From an uncultured Clostridia bacterium (GTDB lineage Bacteria > Bacillota > Clostridia > Christensenellales > Aristaeellaceae), in assembly GCA_934636105.1 (NCBI GenBank), contig CAKTZR010000005.1, forward strand, positions 62,001 to 126,000: a stretch of 64,000 nucleotides of DNA. Direction: 5' to 3'. This document shows positions 1 to 7,454 of this stretch, piece by piece (the stretch's first letter is position 1; the number at the start of each line of letters is the position of its first letter). The notes under the pieces are model-generated. The model searched no databases. It was not told where the DNA came from and was given only the letters and a program-made list of their open reading frames with translations. The position numbers and the translations under genes were made by a program.

Positions 1-48
1 GAGATAGCAGTTTCCGCTCGATCCTGTGCCGATTACATGCAGCCGCAT
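1..48 (-). CDS. MBL-fold metallo-hydrolase, N-terminal fragment (cut by window edge)
   Basis: Only the first 16 codons are inside the window. They read MRLHVIGTGSSGNCYL, which matches the opening strand and GSGSSGN loop of the YycJ/WalJ-like branch of metallo-beta-lactamase fold hydrolases. The ATG overlaps the recT stop codon (TGATG at 46-50), so the two are translationally coupled. MBL proteins commonly sit next to recT in phage recombination modules. The metal-binding histidines are outside the window, so activity cannot be judged. Confidence 0.72.
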   Translation of the reverse strand, partial: MRLHVIGTGSSGNCYL

Positions 49-1115
49 CAGAAATCCGGGGTGCTGCTGAACTCGCCGTCCGCGTCGTCCACGGTCACGA
101 CAGCATCGGCGGCAGGCTCGGTTTTTTCAGTATCGGAAGCAACATCTGTCGTGATTTCGGGCGGGGTTTCGGGCAGGATGATGGTAGTTCGATTCCCATT
201 TTCTGCAACTTCGGTTTCTACTGCCATATCTGCGAACTCCTGTTCGCGTTGCCGAATGTACTGATAGCTTGCATCAATCTTGTCTGGGTCTCGTGGAATA
301 CGCTTTGAGCCGTAAATCTCGCGTTTCATGGTTTTCTCGAACATCTCAGGGAGCCAGCCTTCAAGAGTTGTCTTCACGGGGCGCCCTTTTTCGTAAACGG
401 TCTTTTCTCCACCCCAGAACTCCGGGGATGCGTACTTAGGCTTTCTCTTCATGACATCAGCTTCCGAGAATACGACCAGCTTGTTTTTTGTCGAATCATC
501 GTATTCAATGTAGCCGAAAACGCCAACCGGTTTACCGCGATTGAAAGGCTGCGGAATGTCGAACACATAGCTCTCAATTTTGTTTCGGCTGTCCTTTTTG
601 ACCATTTTGAAAACGTCGTTTTCAAATATGACCTCAACTGTAACCGCCTTGAACGGGTCAAGGGCGTATTTCTCTGCCTGATATCGGATTCCGTTATACC
701 CTTCCATCAGAGTTACAGAATACATATTGCCTTTGTTGTTCTTGTACGGAATGGGGAAGAGCGTATTGTCTTCCAGCATGTCAAGACCAACACGGGCGTA
801 GTGCGCCAAATCCTGTGCAAGCATCGGGAGGTCGAGAGTTTTCCACGTGTAGGGCAACTCATTGTCATAGCTATGATCTCGATTGGCGCTATTCTTGCGG
901 ACGCGATCCGCTTCGGCTTTGCCCAGCATCTGGTCGATGCAGATAAAATAGTTTCGGATGAGCTGCTTCTCTCGCTCAGTTGGATTGTAAATGCCAGTCT
1001 GCGCGTACTGCTGCATGACCATGTTGGTAAAGCGTTCGCTTTGGCTGGGCTTGGCTTCTTCCTTCTTCGTGAGCTGAGTTTCAGGTTTCTTGATCGCGTT
1101 TTCAGTGGTTGACAT
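48..1115 (-). CDS. recT: RecT-family single-strand annealing recombinase
   Basis: A 355-residue protein of the phage RecT family, which binds single-stranded DNA and pairs complementary strands during phage recombination. The core spans roughly residues 30-270 and includes the family-typical stretch around LMEGYNGIRYQAEKYA. The last 55 residues are rich in E, T, P and D and look disordered. The ATG at 1115 is preferred over an in-frame GTG at 1118 because AAGGAGG lies at the right distance and the ATG overlaps the upstream stop as TGATG. It follows the Rad50-like ATPase and precedes the MBL protein in one leftward operon. No RecE-type exonuclease is visible; the ATPase may partner it instead (inference). 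Confidence 0.9.
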   Translation of the reverse strand: MSTTENAIKKPETQLTKKEEAKPSQSERFTNMVMQQYAQTGIYNPTEREKQLIRNYFICIDQMLGKAEADRVRKNSANRDHSYDNELPYTWKTLDLPMLAQDLAHYARVGLDMLEDNTLFPIPYKNNKGNMYSVTLMEGYNGIRYQAEKYALDPFKAVTVEVIFENDVFKMVKKDSRNKIESYVFDIPQPFNRGKPVGVFGYIEYDDSTKNKLVVFSEADVMKRKPKYASPEFWGGEKTVYEKGRPVKTTLEGWLPEMFEKTMKREIYGSKRIPRDPDKIDASYQYIRQREQEFADMAVETEVAENGNRTTIILPETPPEITTDVASDTEKTEPAADAVVTVDDADGEFSSTPDF

Positions 1116-3088
1116 CACATGTCCTCCTTGTTGTGTTCGATTTTCATATCGCTGCCGGAAACGGCAAGCGTGATGAGCTGAGAATCCGTGTGCGCAATCC
1201 GATTGACGCGCTCACTGTTGTCCACGAAAAGCGGGATATTTACGCCGTAGTGTTCAGAAAGCACGTTGACGATCTCGATGTCGGCGTTGATCTTCGCTGC
1301 GGTATTGGCGCTGTCATAGCTGACAAGACCGCTGCTGCACGGAATCATGCAGATGCAGGTATCGGTGATTCCGCCGTTGATCTGGATATCGAACAATTTC
1401 CACCTGACCGTCGGGAACTTTTCGTTGATGCTTTCCTCAAGTGCCACGCACCGATCCATGACAAACTTCTCAAGCAGTATGATCTTCGTTTCCAGCTCTC
1501 CGAGCTGGTCTGCGGTTTCGCTCTGAGCCTTCTCAAGCGCCTTGATCCTCTGTTCCGTTTCAACGGCTGCATCCTTCCGGGCAAGAATAGCGCGGTTTCG
1601 TTCGAGAATCTGCTGAAGCTCTGCCTTGCGTTTCTTGAGGTCGGCGACCTTCGTTTCGGGCGAGGCTTTCACATCGGCGGCAAGCTGCTCGATTTGGGCT
1701 TCCAGCTCGGCGATATGCGGGTTCACGGAGTAGTCAGGCTCCTGCGGCTTGCTGGCAATCTCTATCTTGTACTGCTCAATCTTCTTCGTGAGGTCGTTTT
1801 CCTCGATGCTCAGTCCCTCTTTGTGCTTTCCGAGCACGGCGATTTCTTCGGCGATTTCCTTGACGGTTGTTGCTGCTGCAATACCCTTTTGCTTGATCTC
1901 GATCAGCTTGCCTCGGCGCTCCGTGTCATACGCAATGCGCTTGTTCGTGAGTGCTTCACGAACACGATCCTCCGGGATCACTTGCCCGCACGTCGGGCAA
2001 ACCGTACTGACAGTCGATTCGTCGAATTTGGCTTCATACGCCGCCGAATACTCCTTGCGGAGTGCGTCGCGTGCCGTCTCAGCCTTGACAAGTTCCTCCT
2101 GCTTGCGCCCGATTTCACGCTCAGTGCTGTTCATGTCGCGCCGAACAGAGAGCAGGCGGTTTTGGGCGTTATCGACTTTCCCTTCAATCTCGCGAATTGC
2201 CGTTCGATGGTCATAAGCTACTTCGTTTTTTGCCGTAGCAAGCTCGGTCTTGAGGGCAAGGATTTGAGAATTGAGTCCGGCCTGCGATCCCTGAGCCATT
2301 GCGTCAGAAATAGCCGTGTCGATCTTCTCGATGTCCTTTTCCGTATCAGCTACGATATACCGCGCATCATCCAGTTCATGCGCACCGAAGGTCGGCAGGG
2401 CTTTTCGAGCTTCATCAATCCGAATCGGGAACGTCTTGATTTCGTCATTCTTGAGCTTTCGCTGGCTGGTTAGAACCTTGCGGAGATCGTCGATGCTGAT
2501 ACCACGCTGAGCAACCTCGTCGGCAAGCGGTCTGTATTCATCGCGGGCAAGCAGTTCGCCGTCAACGTCTGTGTCCGAAAGGTTGATGAGCTGCTGGCGA
2601 CGCTTTTTCCACTCCAGCGCGTTAAACGCGCTGAGGGAACCAATCAGCCGGAAGATTTCTTCCGACGCAATCAGAGCGATCCGCTCTTTGAACTCAGCCT
2701 GCTTGACCTCAACGTCGTTGATCCAGTAGAACGACACGTTGCCGGAATAGGTCGGTTGTGCGCTGCCGCGCTTCTTGACCCAATTTTCGCGCTGCAAACG
2801 CTTGATGTTGAACGGCTTCCCGTCTAATGTGCAGATCAATTCAACGCTGGTGTCGAGATTGTGAATCTCCTTGCCGTCCTCATCCAGCGGCTTCTCACGG
2901 AAAGCGTCGCTGCCCGGAGCGTTGCCCGCCGCGTCCTTGTTCCACAGCACCCACGAGAAAGCGTCCACGATAGAGCTTTTCCCGCATCCGTTCATGCCGG
3001 AGATTTGCGTCTGCTCTGCGAAGTCGATTTCCAAGTGACGGATGCCCTTGAAGTTGTCAATGACCATGCGCGTGATGGACATTCTCAT
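1115..3088 (-). CDS. Rad50/SbcC-like AAA ATPase with zinc-hook motif
   Basis: A 657-residue ATPase. Walker A (GMNGCGKSS) is near residues 30-38. Long charged coiled-coil segments follow, interrupted near residue 363 by CPTCGQ, the CxxC zinc-hook signature of Rad50/SbcC proteins. The second ATPase half is C-terminal, with a Walker B-like stretch IPLFVDN near residue 617. The size is short compared with SbcC and fits the compact versions found in phage replication and recombination modules. Start ATG at 3088 has AAAGGGGG upstream; a second ATG lies two codons later. The gene overlaps recT by one base, so the pair is probably co-translated and acts in DNA end processing plus annealing. No SbcD-like nuclease gene is in view. 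Confidence 0.85.
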   Translation of the reverse strand: MRMSITRMVIDNFKGIRHLEIDFAEQTQISGMNGCGKSSIVDAFSWVLWNKDAAGNAPGSDAFREKPLDEDGKEIHNLDTSVELICTLDGKPFNIKRLQRENWVKKRGSAQPTYSGNVSFYWINDVEVKQAEFKERIALIASEEIFRLIGSLSAFNALEWKKRRQQLINLSDTDVDGELLARDEYRPLADEVAQRGISIDDLRKVLTSQRKLKNDEIKTFPIRIDEARKALPTFGAHELDDARYIVADTEKDIEKIDTAISDAMAQGSQAGLNSQILALKTELATAKNEVAYDHRTAIREIEGKVDNAQNRLLSVRRDMNSTEREIGRKQEELVKAETARDALRKEYSAAYEAKFDESTVSTVCPTCGQVIPEDRVREALTNKRIAYDTERRGKLIEIKQKGIAAATTVKEIAEEIAVLGKHKEGLSIEENDLTKKIEQYKIEIASKPQEPDYSVNPHIAELEAQIEQLAADVKASPETKVADLKKRKAELQQILERNRAILARKDAAVETEQRIKALEKAQSETADQLGELETKIILLEKFVMDRCVALEESINEKFPTVRWKLFDIQINGGITDTCICMIPCSSGLVSYDSANTAAKINADIEIVNVLSEHYGVNIPLFVDNSERVNRIAHTDSQLITLAVSGSDMKIEHNKEDM

Positions 3089-3107
3089 AGCTCGATCCCC
3101 CTTTGAT

Positions 3108-3326
3108 TTATTCCTTGCCCTCATCGGGCTTTTTCGTCTGTTCTTCCACCCAAGCATCGAAATGCTTGATTTCAACCCTCAGCAGGCGACCCGCTCGGAG
3201 AAGCTGACCGCGCTGCTCAAACATGTGCATGAGCTGGTTTGCGTAGCTCTGGCTGCATCCGAGAATCACAGCCAAATCGTCCGTCGAGTAGAACCGTTTG
3301 ACCTGATCTGATGTCGGAGTTGACAT
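3108..3326 (-). CDS. Small helix-turn-helix (excisionase/MerR-like) DNA-binding protein
   Basis: A 72-residue protein with an N-terminal winged-helix type HTH (residues about 10-55: FYSTDDLAVILGCSQSYANQ), the layout seen in phage helix_turn_helix_17 proteins and excisionases. The start has GGGAGG at a good distance. It begins 4 bases after the upstream XRE gene ends and 19 bases before the ATPase gene, so it is part of the leftward early operon. It could be an excisionase for the integrase at 7455-8705 or an operon regulator; its position far from the attachment site does not decide. Confidence 0.7.
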   Translation of the reverse strand: MSTPTSDQVKRFYSTDDLAVILGCSQSYANQLMHMFEQRGQLLRAGRLLRVEIKHFDAWVEEQTKKPDEGKE

Positions 3327-3330
3327 TGGC

Positions 3331-3774
3331 TTATCCTCCCAAACTCTTCAACACGTTCACGAACCTCTGGCAGGCACCCAGCGCTTCGACCGCTTCTTTG
3401 GCAATTTTCGCGGCCAGTTCTGGATCATCGAACTTTCCGTCCGCCGCGTCCCGCATTGCGTCCCGCTGCATGTCCATCACATCGCCCAGCTCGGCGAACA
3501 TCGTCATGAGCGTGCCCTGCAAGTTATTGACTGGCGCATCGGGATGAAGCCGGGCGTAGCTGGTGTATTTCGTGCGCATCCAGTCGTACCAGATATTGAG
3601 GTCGCCTAGCACCTCGGCGATCTGATACACCGTATCAGGGTCAGGGTCACACTTGCCTGACTCGTAGTTGTAAATCGTCGTCGGTTCGCGCCCTATCATC
3701 TCCGCCAGCGTTGCGGCGGTCATTTTTTGTAATTCCCGACGCTTTTTCAGGTCGATATTGGTAAACACTGGCAT
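3331..3774 (-). CDS. XRE-family DNA-binding protein, 147 aa
   Basis: HTH_3/XRE domain in residues about 8-65 (ATLAEMIGREPTTIYNYESGK). The C-terminal half is helical and charged, without a peptidase domain, so it is not a LexA-type repressor. A start at 3774 with CAGGAGG upstream is well supported. It lies between the Cro-like gene (41 bases) and the small HTH gene (4 bases), all leftward. In many Clostridial phages a protein of this kind follows Cro in the early operon. The exact role is unknown. Confidence 0.78.
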   Translation of the reverse strand: MPVFTNIDLKKRRELQKMTAATLAEMIGREPTTIYNYESGKCDPDPDTVYQIAEVLGDLNIWYDWMRTKYTSYARLHPDAPVNNLQGTLMTMFAELGDVMDMQRDAMRDAADGKFDDPELAAKIAKEAVEALGACQRFVNVLKSLGG

Positions 3775-3815
3775 TTCCGATTTCCTCCTGCGGGTTTAAG
3801 ATTTAACTATCGAGA

Positions 3816-4046
3816 TTACGAATCTGAAATCGAATCTTCGTGTTCTTCAGGAGTATTTCCAGTACCGAGAATCGCTTCCGGTTTACAGTCAAGAACTTCT
3901 GAAAGTTTTGATACGATTTTGCCGCTCGGTTGAGAAAGTCCGTTTTCCCACTGGCTTACAGCCCCTTGAGTAACACCGACAGCATTTGCAAGTTCTTGTT
4001 GATTCATGCCTTTTATTACTCGTCTGACTTTAATAATATTAGTCAC
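3816..4046 (-). CDS. Cro-like XRE repressor, 76 aa
   Basis: A compact XRE protein (HTH residues about 12-45, ELANAVGVTQGAVSQWENG), the first gene of the leftward operon and facing the CI-like repressor gene. The start is GTG at 4046 with AAAGGAG 8 bases upstream. An operator half-site (AATATTAG, 4035-4042) lies inside its first codons. By position and size it is the Cro counterpart of the switch (inference from layout). Confidence 0.82.
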   Translation of the reverse strand: MTNIIKVRRVIKGMNQQELANAVGVTQGAVSQWENGLSQPSGKIVSKLSEVLDCKPEAILGTGNTPEEHEDSISDS

Positions 4047-4071
4047 GCTATCTGCTCCTTTCTATTATTTG

Positions 4072-4105
4072 CTAATATTATATCACCTATATTAGTATCG
4101 GTCAA
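4072..4105 (-). promoter_or_regulatory. Early leftward promoter with overlapping operator
   Basis: On the minus strand TTGACC (4100-4105), 17 bases, TATAAT (4077-4082) form a near-ideal sigma-A promoter for the Cro-like gene. The inverted repeat CTAATAT (4072-4078) / ATATTAG (4089-4095) overlaps the -10 box and spacer, where a bound repressor would block polymerase. Confidence 0.8.
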
Positions 4106-4123
4106 TGGTTTTCTTTAATTTTT

Positions 4124-4178
4124 CTAATATTTTATAAAAAGTATTTGTAGTTCGGCTTATAAAGTAATAAAATATTAG
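4124..4178 (+). promoter_or_regulatory. Repressor-gene promoter and operator half-sites
   Basis: TTGTAG (4145-4150), 17 bases and TAAAAT (4168-4173) form a weaker rightward promoter for the CI-like gene. Copies of the same half-site lie at 4124-4131 (CTAATATT) and 4171-4178 (AATATTAG), the latter on the -10 box, which suggests autoregulation. Confidence 0.6.
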
Positions 4179-4190
4179 TGAGGTGAAAAC

Positions 4191-4814
4191 ATGAACCATC
4201 TAAAAGAACTCCGAAGGATCAACGGATTGAAGCAATGTGAAATTGCCGACATGCTCCATCTTTCCCAAGGATCCATTAGTCAGTGGGAAAATGGGAAGAC
4301 CAATATTGATTATGAATACGCAAAGACTCTTGCCAATCTTTTTAATGTCTCCGTCGGGTATCTGCTAGGCACAGAAGATACTTCCTCTGCACCAGAGACA
4401 CCCAAAAAACAACTTTCTGGATTCCGCATTCCTGTCATCGGGACGATTCGCGCCGGAATACCCGTTGCCGCTATTGAAGACATCGAGGATTGGGAAGAAA
4501 TTCCTCAAAGCGTTGCAAAAACCGGGGAATTTGTTGCCCTTCGAGTACGCGGTGATAGCATGGAGCCAAAAATAAGTGATGGCGATATTGCCATAATCCG
4601 ACGTCAAGAAACCATCGAATCAGGGCAAATCGCCGCTGTATTAGTGAACGGAGAAGATGCCACACTTAAAAAAGTCAAACTTCTGCCTGATGGAATAATG
4701 TTGGTTGCTTTCAACAACGAAATTTATGAGCCTCACTACTATTCGGCAGAAGAAGTACATGATCTGCCTGTCAGAATTTATGGAAGACTGGTCGAAGTAC
4801 GAAGCAAATATTGA
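4191..4814 (+). CDS. CI/LexA-type phage repressor with S24 autoprotease domain
   Basis: A 207-residue repressor. Residues 1-60 are an XRE HTH (IADMLHLSQGSISQWENG). Residues about 80-205 form a LexA-like S24 domain with a predicted Ala88-Gly89 cleavage site (IRAGIP), nucleophile Ser123 in GDSMEP and general-base Lys around 160 in TLKKV. These match SOS-inducible repressors that cut themselves when RecA is active. It is divergent from the Cro-like gene across the switch at 4047-4190, so it is the likely keeper of lysogeny. The ATG has GAGGTG upstream. Confidence 0.92.
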   Translation: MNHLKELRRINGLKQCEIADMLHLSQGSISQWENGKTNIDYEYAKTLANLFNVSVGYLLGTEDTSSAPETPKKQLSGFRIPVIGTIRAGIPVAAIEDIEDWEEIPQSVAKTGEFVALRVRGDSMEPKISDGDIAIIRRQETIESGQIAAVLVNGEDATLKKVKLLPDGIMLVAFNNEIYEPHYYSAEEVHDLPVRIYGRLVEVRSKY

Positions 4815-4830
4815 TCGGAGGTACAATCAC

Positions 4831-5145
4831 ATGAATCGGCTCAAAGAGCTGCGCGAATCCAGAGGGCTTACTCAAACCGATCTCGGAAAAATTCTGAACG
4901 CATCTCAAAATACAGTAAGCAACTGGGAGAATGGAAATCGTCGTATAGACAACGAACGATTGTTGAAGATTTCAGAGTATTTTGGTGTGCCTGTCGGCTA
5001 TATTCTCTGTGCTGATGAATCCTCTGCATCATCCAAAAGTGTTACATTAGATCCTCGGCTCGCTGATCTATTGACCGGTCTTGCACCGGACGACATCGAG
5101 AAAGCCTTATCGTATATCGAATGGTTAAAGTCTCAGCAAAAATAA
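4831..5145 (+). CDS. XRE-family regulator, 104 aa
   Basis: HTH in residues about 5-60 (LGKILNASQNTVSNWENG). The last 32 residues (from LDPRLADLLTGL) closely resemble the tail of the next regulator (5245-5799), which points to duplication. It starts 16 bases after the repressor stop with GGAGG upstream, so it is probably co-transcribed with the repressor. There is no peptidase domain. Confidence 0.82.
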   Translation: MNRLKELRESRGLTQTDLGKILNASQNTVSNWENGNRRIDNERLLKISEYFGVPVGYILCADESSASSKSVTLDPRLADLLTGLAPDDIEKALSYIEWLKSQQK

Positions 5146-5196
5146 AATTTAGTCAAGCTCTTTTCGGTAATTTTTATGACATTTTGTTAAGTTGCA

Positions 5197-5225
5197 TTTG
5201 CTTCACATTTAGTGAAGCGTAAAAT
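5197..5225 (+). promoter_or_regulatory. Palindromic operator between -35 and -10 elements
   Basis: GCTTCAC (5200-5206) and GTGAAGC (5212-5218) are a perfect 7-bp inverted repeat with a 5-base spacer. It sits in the spacer of a possible promoter, TTTGCT (5197-5202), 17 bases, TAAAAT (5220-5225), just before the tandem-HTH gene. A repressor bound here would block it; that gene's own product is a candidate (inference). Confidence 0.6.
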
Positions 5226-5244
5226 AAGTAACGAGGTGATACCA

Positions 5245-5799
5245 GTGAATAGAATTCGCGAAGCTCGAAAAGCAAAGTCTCTCGTAATGAAAGAACTTGC
5301 TCAAAAAATCGGAGTCACTGAAAGTACGATTTCCATGTACGAAAACGGAAAACGTGAACCTGATTTTAAAACTCTCATAAGGATTGCGGACGCTCTTGAT
5401 GTTTCAACTGACTACCTTTTAGGATGTTCAGTATCTCCTTTATCCAGTGATGCTCAAGTATTTTCTTCTCCGGTTGGTGTTCCAAATCGAATAAAGCAAT
5501 GTCGCGAAAAATCGAATTTAAGTCAAAAATACGTAGCTGTTGCTCTTGGCGTGGCTGCTCCTTCTGTCAGTAACTGGGAAAGCGGAAAAACCAAGCCAAC
5601 GATGAAAAATCTCATAAGTTTGGCTAAACTTTTCAATGTACCCATTGAATATATTGCCAATACCTCCGAAGAGCCCGTAGCATCCGTCGATCCCTCTATC
5701 CTTGATCCTCGTTTAGTTGATCTGCTTGTCGGTCTTACCCCTCTTGAAAAAGAAAAAACCATATCATACATCGAAGGTCTAAAATCACGGCGAGAATAA
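5245..5799 (+). CDS. Tandem-HTH XRE regulator
   Basis: A 184-residue protein with two complete XRE domains: residues about 3-60 (LAQKIGVTESTISMYENG) and 80-135 (VAVALGVAAPSVSNWESG), plus a tail that starts LDPRLVDLLVGL and resembles that of the 4831-5145 protein. The GTG at 5245 is preferred over an upstream GTG at 5212 because GAGGTGAT lies 8 bases before it and 5212 falls inside the palindromic operator. Two HTH units in one chain could bind a palindrome as a monomer. Function unknown. Confidence 0.82.
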   Translation: MNRIREARKAKSLVMKELAQKIGVTESTISMYENGKREPDFKTLIRIADALDVSTDYLLGCSVSPLSSDAQVFSSPVGVPNRIKQCREKSNLSQKYVAVALGVAAPSVSNWESGKTKPTMKNLISLAKLFNVPIEYIANTSEEPVASVDPSILDPRLVDLLVGLTPLEKEKTISYIEGLKSRRE

Positions 5800-5804
5800 A
5801 AAAT

Positions 5805-5829
5805 CCGGCGCACGGAAGCCGTGCACCGG
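5805..5829 (-). terminator. Terminator for the small leftward gene
   Basis: CCGG-GCACGG pairs with CCGTGC-CCGG around an AAG loop, with one mismatch. Read on the minus strand it is followed by ATTTTTTATT. It lies between two convergent genes and supports transcription of the small gene at 5843-5974. Confidence 0.65.
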
Positions 5830-5842
5830 GGGTCGGTCTTAT

Positions 5843-5974
5843 TCACTTTGGGTTGTCGCGTTCGCGGATGAGCTTTTCGAGAAATACCAGTAATTTCTCT
5901 TTCTGTTCTTCCGTCAACCCTTCAATCAGGGCATACGCTTCCATCAAGGACAAACGAGCCGAAATACTATTCAT
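5843..5974 (-). CDS. Small hypothetical protein, 43 aa
   Basis: The chosen ATG (5974) gives a protein beginning MNSISARLSLMEAYALIEGL and ending in a charged amphipathic helix. This resembles the C-terminal tails of the two XRE regulators upstream, so it may be a detached dimerisation helix or a decayed XRE gene. The Shine-Dalgarno site is weak (AGGAAG). A good terminator follows it, which favours a real transcript. Longer upstream starts exist (to 6028) but add unconvincing sequence. Confidence 0.45.
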   Translation of the reverse strand: MNSISARLSLMEAYALIEGLTEEQKEKLLVFLEKLIRERDNPK

Positions 5975-6231
5975 CGAAAGAAATTCTCGATCTTCCTGTC
6001 CAAATTTATGGACGCGTCCTTGAAGCAAGACGCGGATTCTGATAATTTGCGCTTAAACGCCCTTCTGACGGGTTCAAATCGTCAGGAAGTCATTCTATCA
6101 AGGACGCACAAAAAGCCGCTCTGAGGGGCTGTCAGGCGGTCTAAGCGATATTTTGAACGTGGGCTCGGTCGTGACATCGCAGTCTTGCGGTCATAGAGCC
6201 TCAAATCGAACTTGAAACAGGGGGAACAACC

Positions 6232-6612
6232 ATGTCCATAGCAAGCCAGTTGAACGAACTCTGCCGTCGGCAGGGCGTAACAAAGCAGACACTCGCAAAA
6301 GAGATCGGCGTACCGCAATCCACGCTTCAAACATGGATTGCCCGTGACGATGACTTTCCGGCACGGTTCGTCATGCCAATCTGCAACGTGCTCGGCATCC
6401 AGCCTGTCGCGCTGCTTGCCGGAGTCGATGCTGAAGCCGCCAACGTCGAAGCGCGGTATCTGCTCAACCTGTTCAACGCTCTGGATCACGAAGGGCAGGT
6501 CGTCGTCGTCAATCAGGCTATCATGGAAACACGGAGGCTGCGGAATGACCAGCAAACCGCAGCTTCCACCCCGCAGACGCAGGCGAAACCCTCCGATTCA
6601 ACGCCTCTTTGA
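6232..6612 (+). CDS. XRE-family HTH protein, 126 aa
   Basis: An HTH in residues about 3-55 (LAKEIGVPQSTLQTWIAR) is followed by a helical segment and a polar tail rich in Q, T and P. AGGGGGAA precedes the ATG. About 250 bases upstream hold no gene I can support. It lies directly before the repeat-rich region at 6736-7045 and could bind there (inference). It resembles phage regulatory proteins of the CI N-terminal type lacking a protease domain. Confidence 0.75.
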   Translation: MSIASQLNELCRRQGVTKQTLAKEIGVPQSTLQTWIARDDDFPARFVMPICNVLGIQPVALLAGVDAEAANVEARYLLNLFNALDHEGQVVVVNQAIMETRRLRNDQQTAASTPQTQAKPSDSTPL

Positions 6613-6641
6613 GCTTCTGATGGGAGTTTCTACATTATACG

Positions 6642-6661
6642 CGCGCGTGCGCACGCGCCAC
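6642..6661. repeat. Alternating purine-pyrimidine tract
   Basis: A run of alternating CG/TG/CA steps followed directly by TATATATATAATAAATA. Alternating tracts of this kind can adopt left-handed DNA and the A/T run melts easily. It lies at the left edge of the phased-repeat region. Functional meaning is unproven. Confidence 0.4.
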
Positions 6662-6735
6662 TTATATATATAATAAATAGTTTACCGTAATTCCTTATAC
6701 ATATAAAAAGATAGAAAGTAGAAAGAACGATAGTA

Positions 6736-7045
6736 TATAGGTATAGGTATAGGAGCGTTACAAAGCGTTACTGTAACGCTCCGTAACGTTACCGTAACGT
6801 TACCGTAACGCTAAAAAGGCGTTACATAGGTATTAAACATAACAATTTCTTGTTCAACATGGAGAATTTAATTTATATCGCATGATTTCATACATTTTTT
6901 TGTCAACAGGTTTTCCACACGTTTTCAACAGTTCCTTATTAAACATAACGATGTAACGCTAAAAAAGCGTTACGTAACGCACCTGTAACGTTACAGTAAC
7001 GTTACCGTAACGCTCGCATAACGCTTGCGTAACGCGAGCGTCACG
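6736..7045. repeat. Helically phased GTAACG repeat region, possible replication origin or control region
   Basis: Non-coding 6613-7072 is dominated by ordered repeats. TATAGG occurs three times in tandem (6736-6753). Block A has CGTTAC at 6756, 6766 and 6820 and GTAACG at 6773, 6783, 6794 and 6805. Block B has GTAACG-like hexamers at 6953, 6974, 6985, 6996, 7007, 7018, 7029 and 7040; from 6974 on the spacing is exactly 11 bp. Several form the palindrome GTAACGTTAC. Between the blocks is an A/T-rich stretch with a DnaA-box-like TTTTCCACA (6911-6919), flanked by 13-bp direct repeats TATTAAACATAAC at 6831-6843 and 6937-6949. The iterons plus A/T-rich segment plus DnaA box resemble an origin; operator or recombination arm sites are alternatives. 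Confidence 0.75.
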
Positions 7046-7072
7046 CTCTTGCTTTGAAAGAAGGTTTTGCGC

Positions 7073-7447
7073 ATGTCAGACTGTCTTTGCTGCACTTGTG
7101 GAGCTTGCTTCACAGTCGATCTTCCCGCTCTTTGTCCGTACTGCGGCAGCCCGAATATCATGGGTGCTCTCCCCGGAACGGGTGATCCTTTTCTTGTCAT
7201 GGAGAGTGCTCAGCAGCGCGGGCTATGGGATCGCGCTCGTAACCTTCTGGAACAATACAGACATGAAGGGGCTATCGACGACTCAAACTATACGCTGTCA
7301 AACGCTCAGATTCAGTGGCGGTCTGACTGCGTGAATCGGATGAAAGAGCTTCAAGAGATACATACGGGAGATGATCTCCGAGAAATATTATATTCTGAAT
7401 TTGACTCATTCGCTGCTGATTGGGCGCTTGATGTCTATAAGGGGTGA
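7073..7447 (+). CDS. Zinc-ribbon protein of unknown function
   Basis: A 124-residue protein. The N-terminus holds clustered cysteines (CLCCTCG, then CPYCG near residue 25), the pattern of a small zinc ribbon. The remainder is acidic and helical without a family I recognise. ATG at 7073 is chosen with AAGAAGG upstream; a TTG lies two codons earlier. It begins right after the phased repeats and its end overlaps the integrase region, so it may be co-expressed with the integrase. A role in element maintenance or repeat binding is possible but not shown. Confidence 0.65.
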   Translation: MSDCLCCTCGACFTVDLPALCPYCGSPNIMGALPGTGDPFLVMESAQQRGLWDRARNLLEQYRHEGAIDDSNYTLSNAQIQWRSDCVNRMKELQEIHTGDDLREILYSEFDSFAADWALDVYKG

Positions 7448-7454
7448 TTCTCTC

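Noticed and set aside
6736..7045. CRISPR array
   Set aside because: The repeats are hexamers with 11-bp period; there are no 25-40 base repeats with unique spacers and no cas genes.
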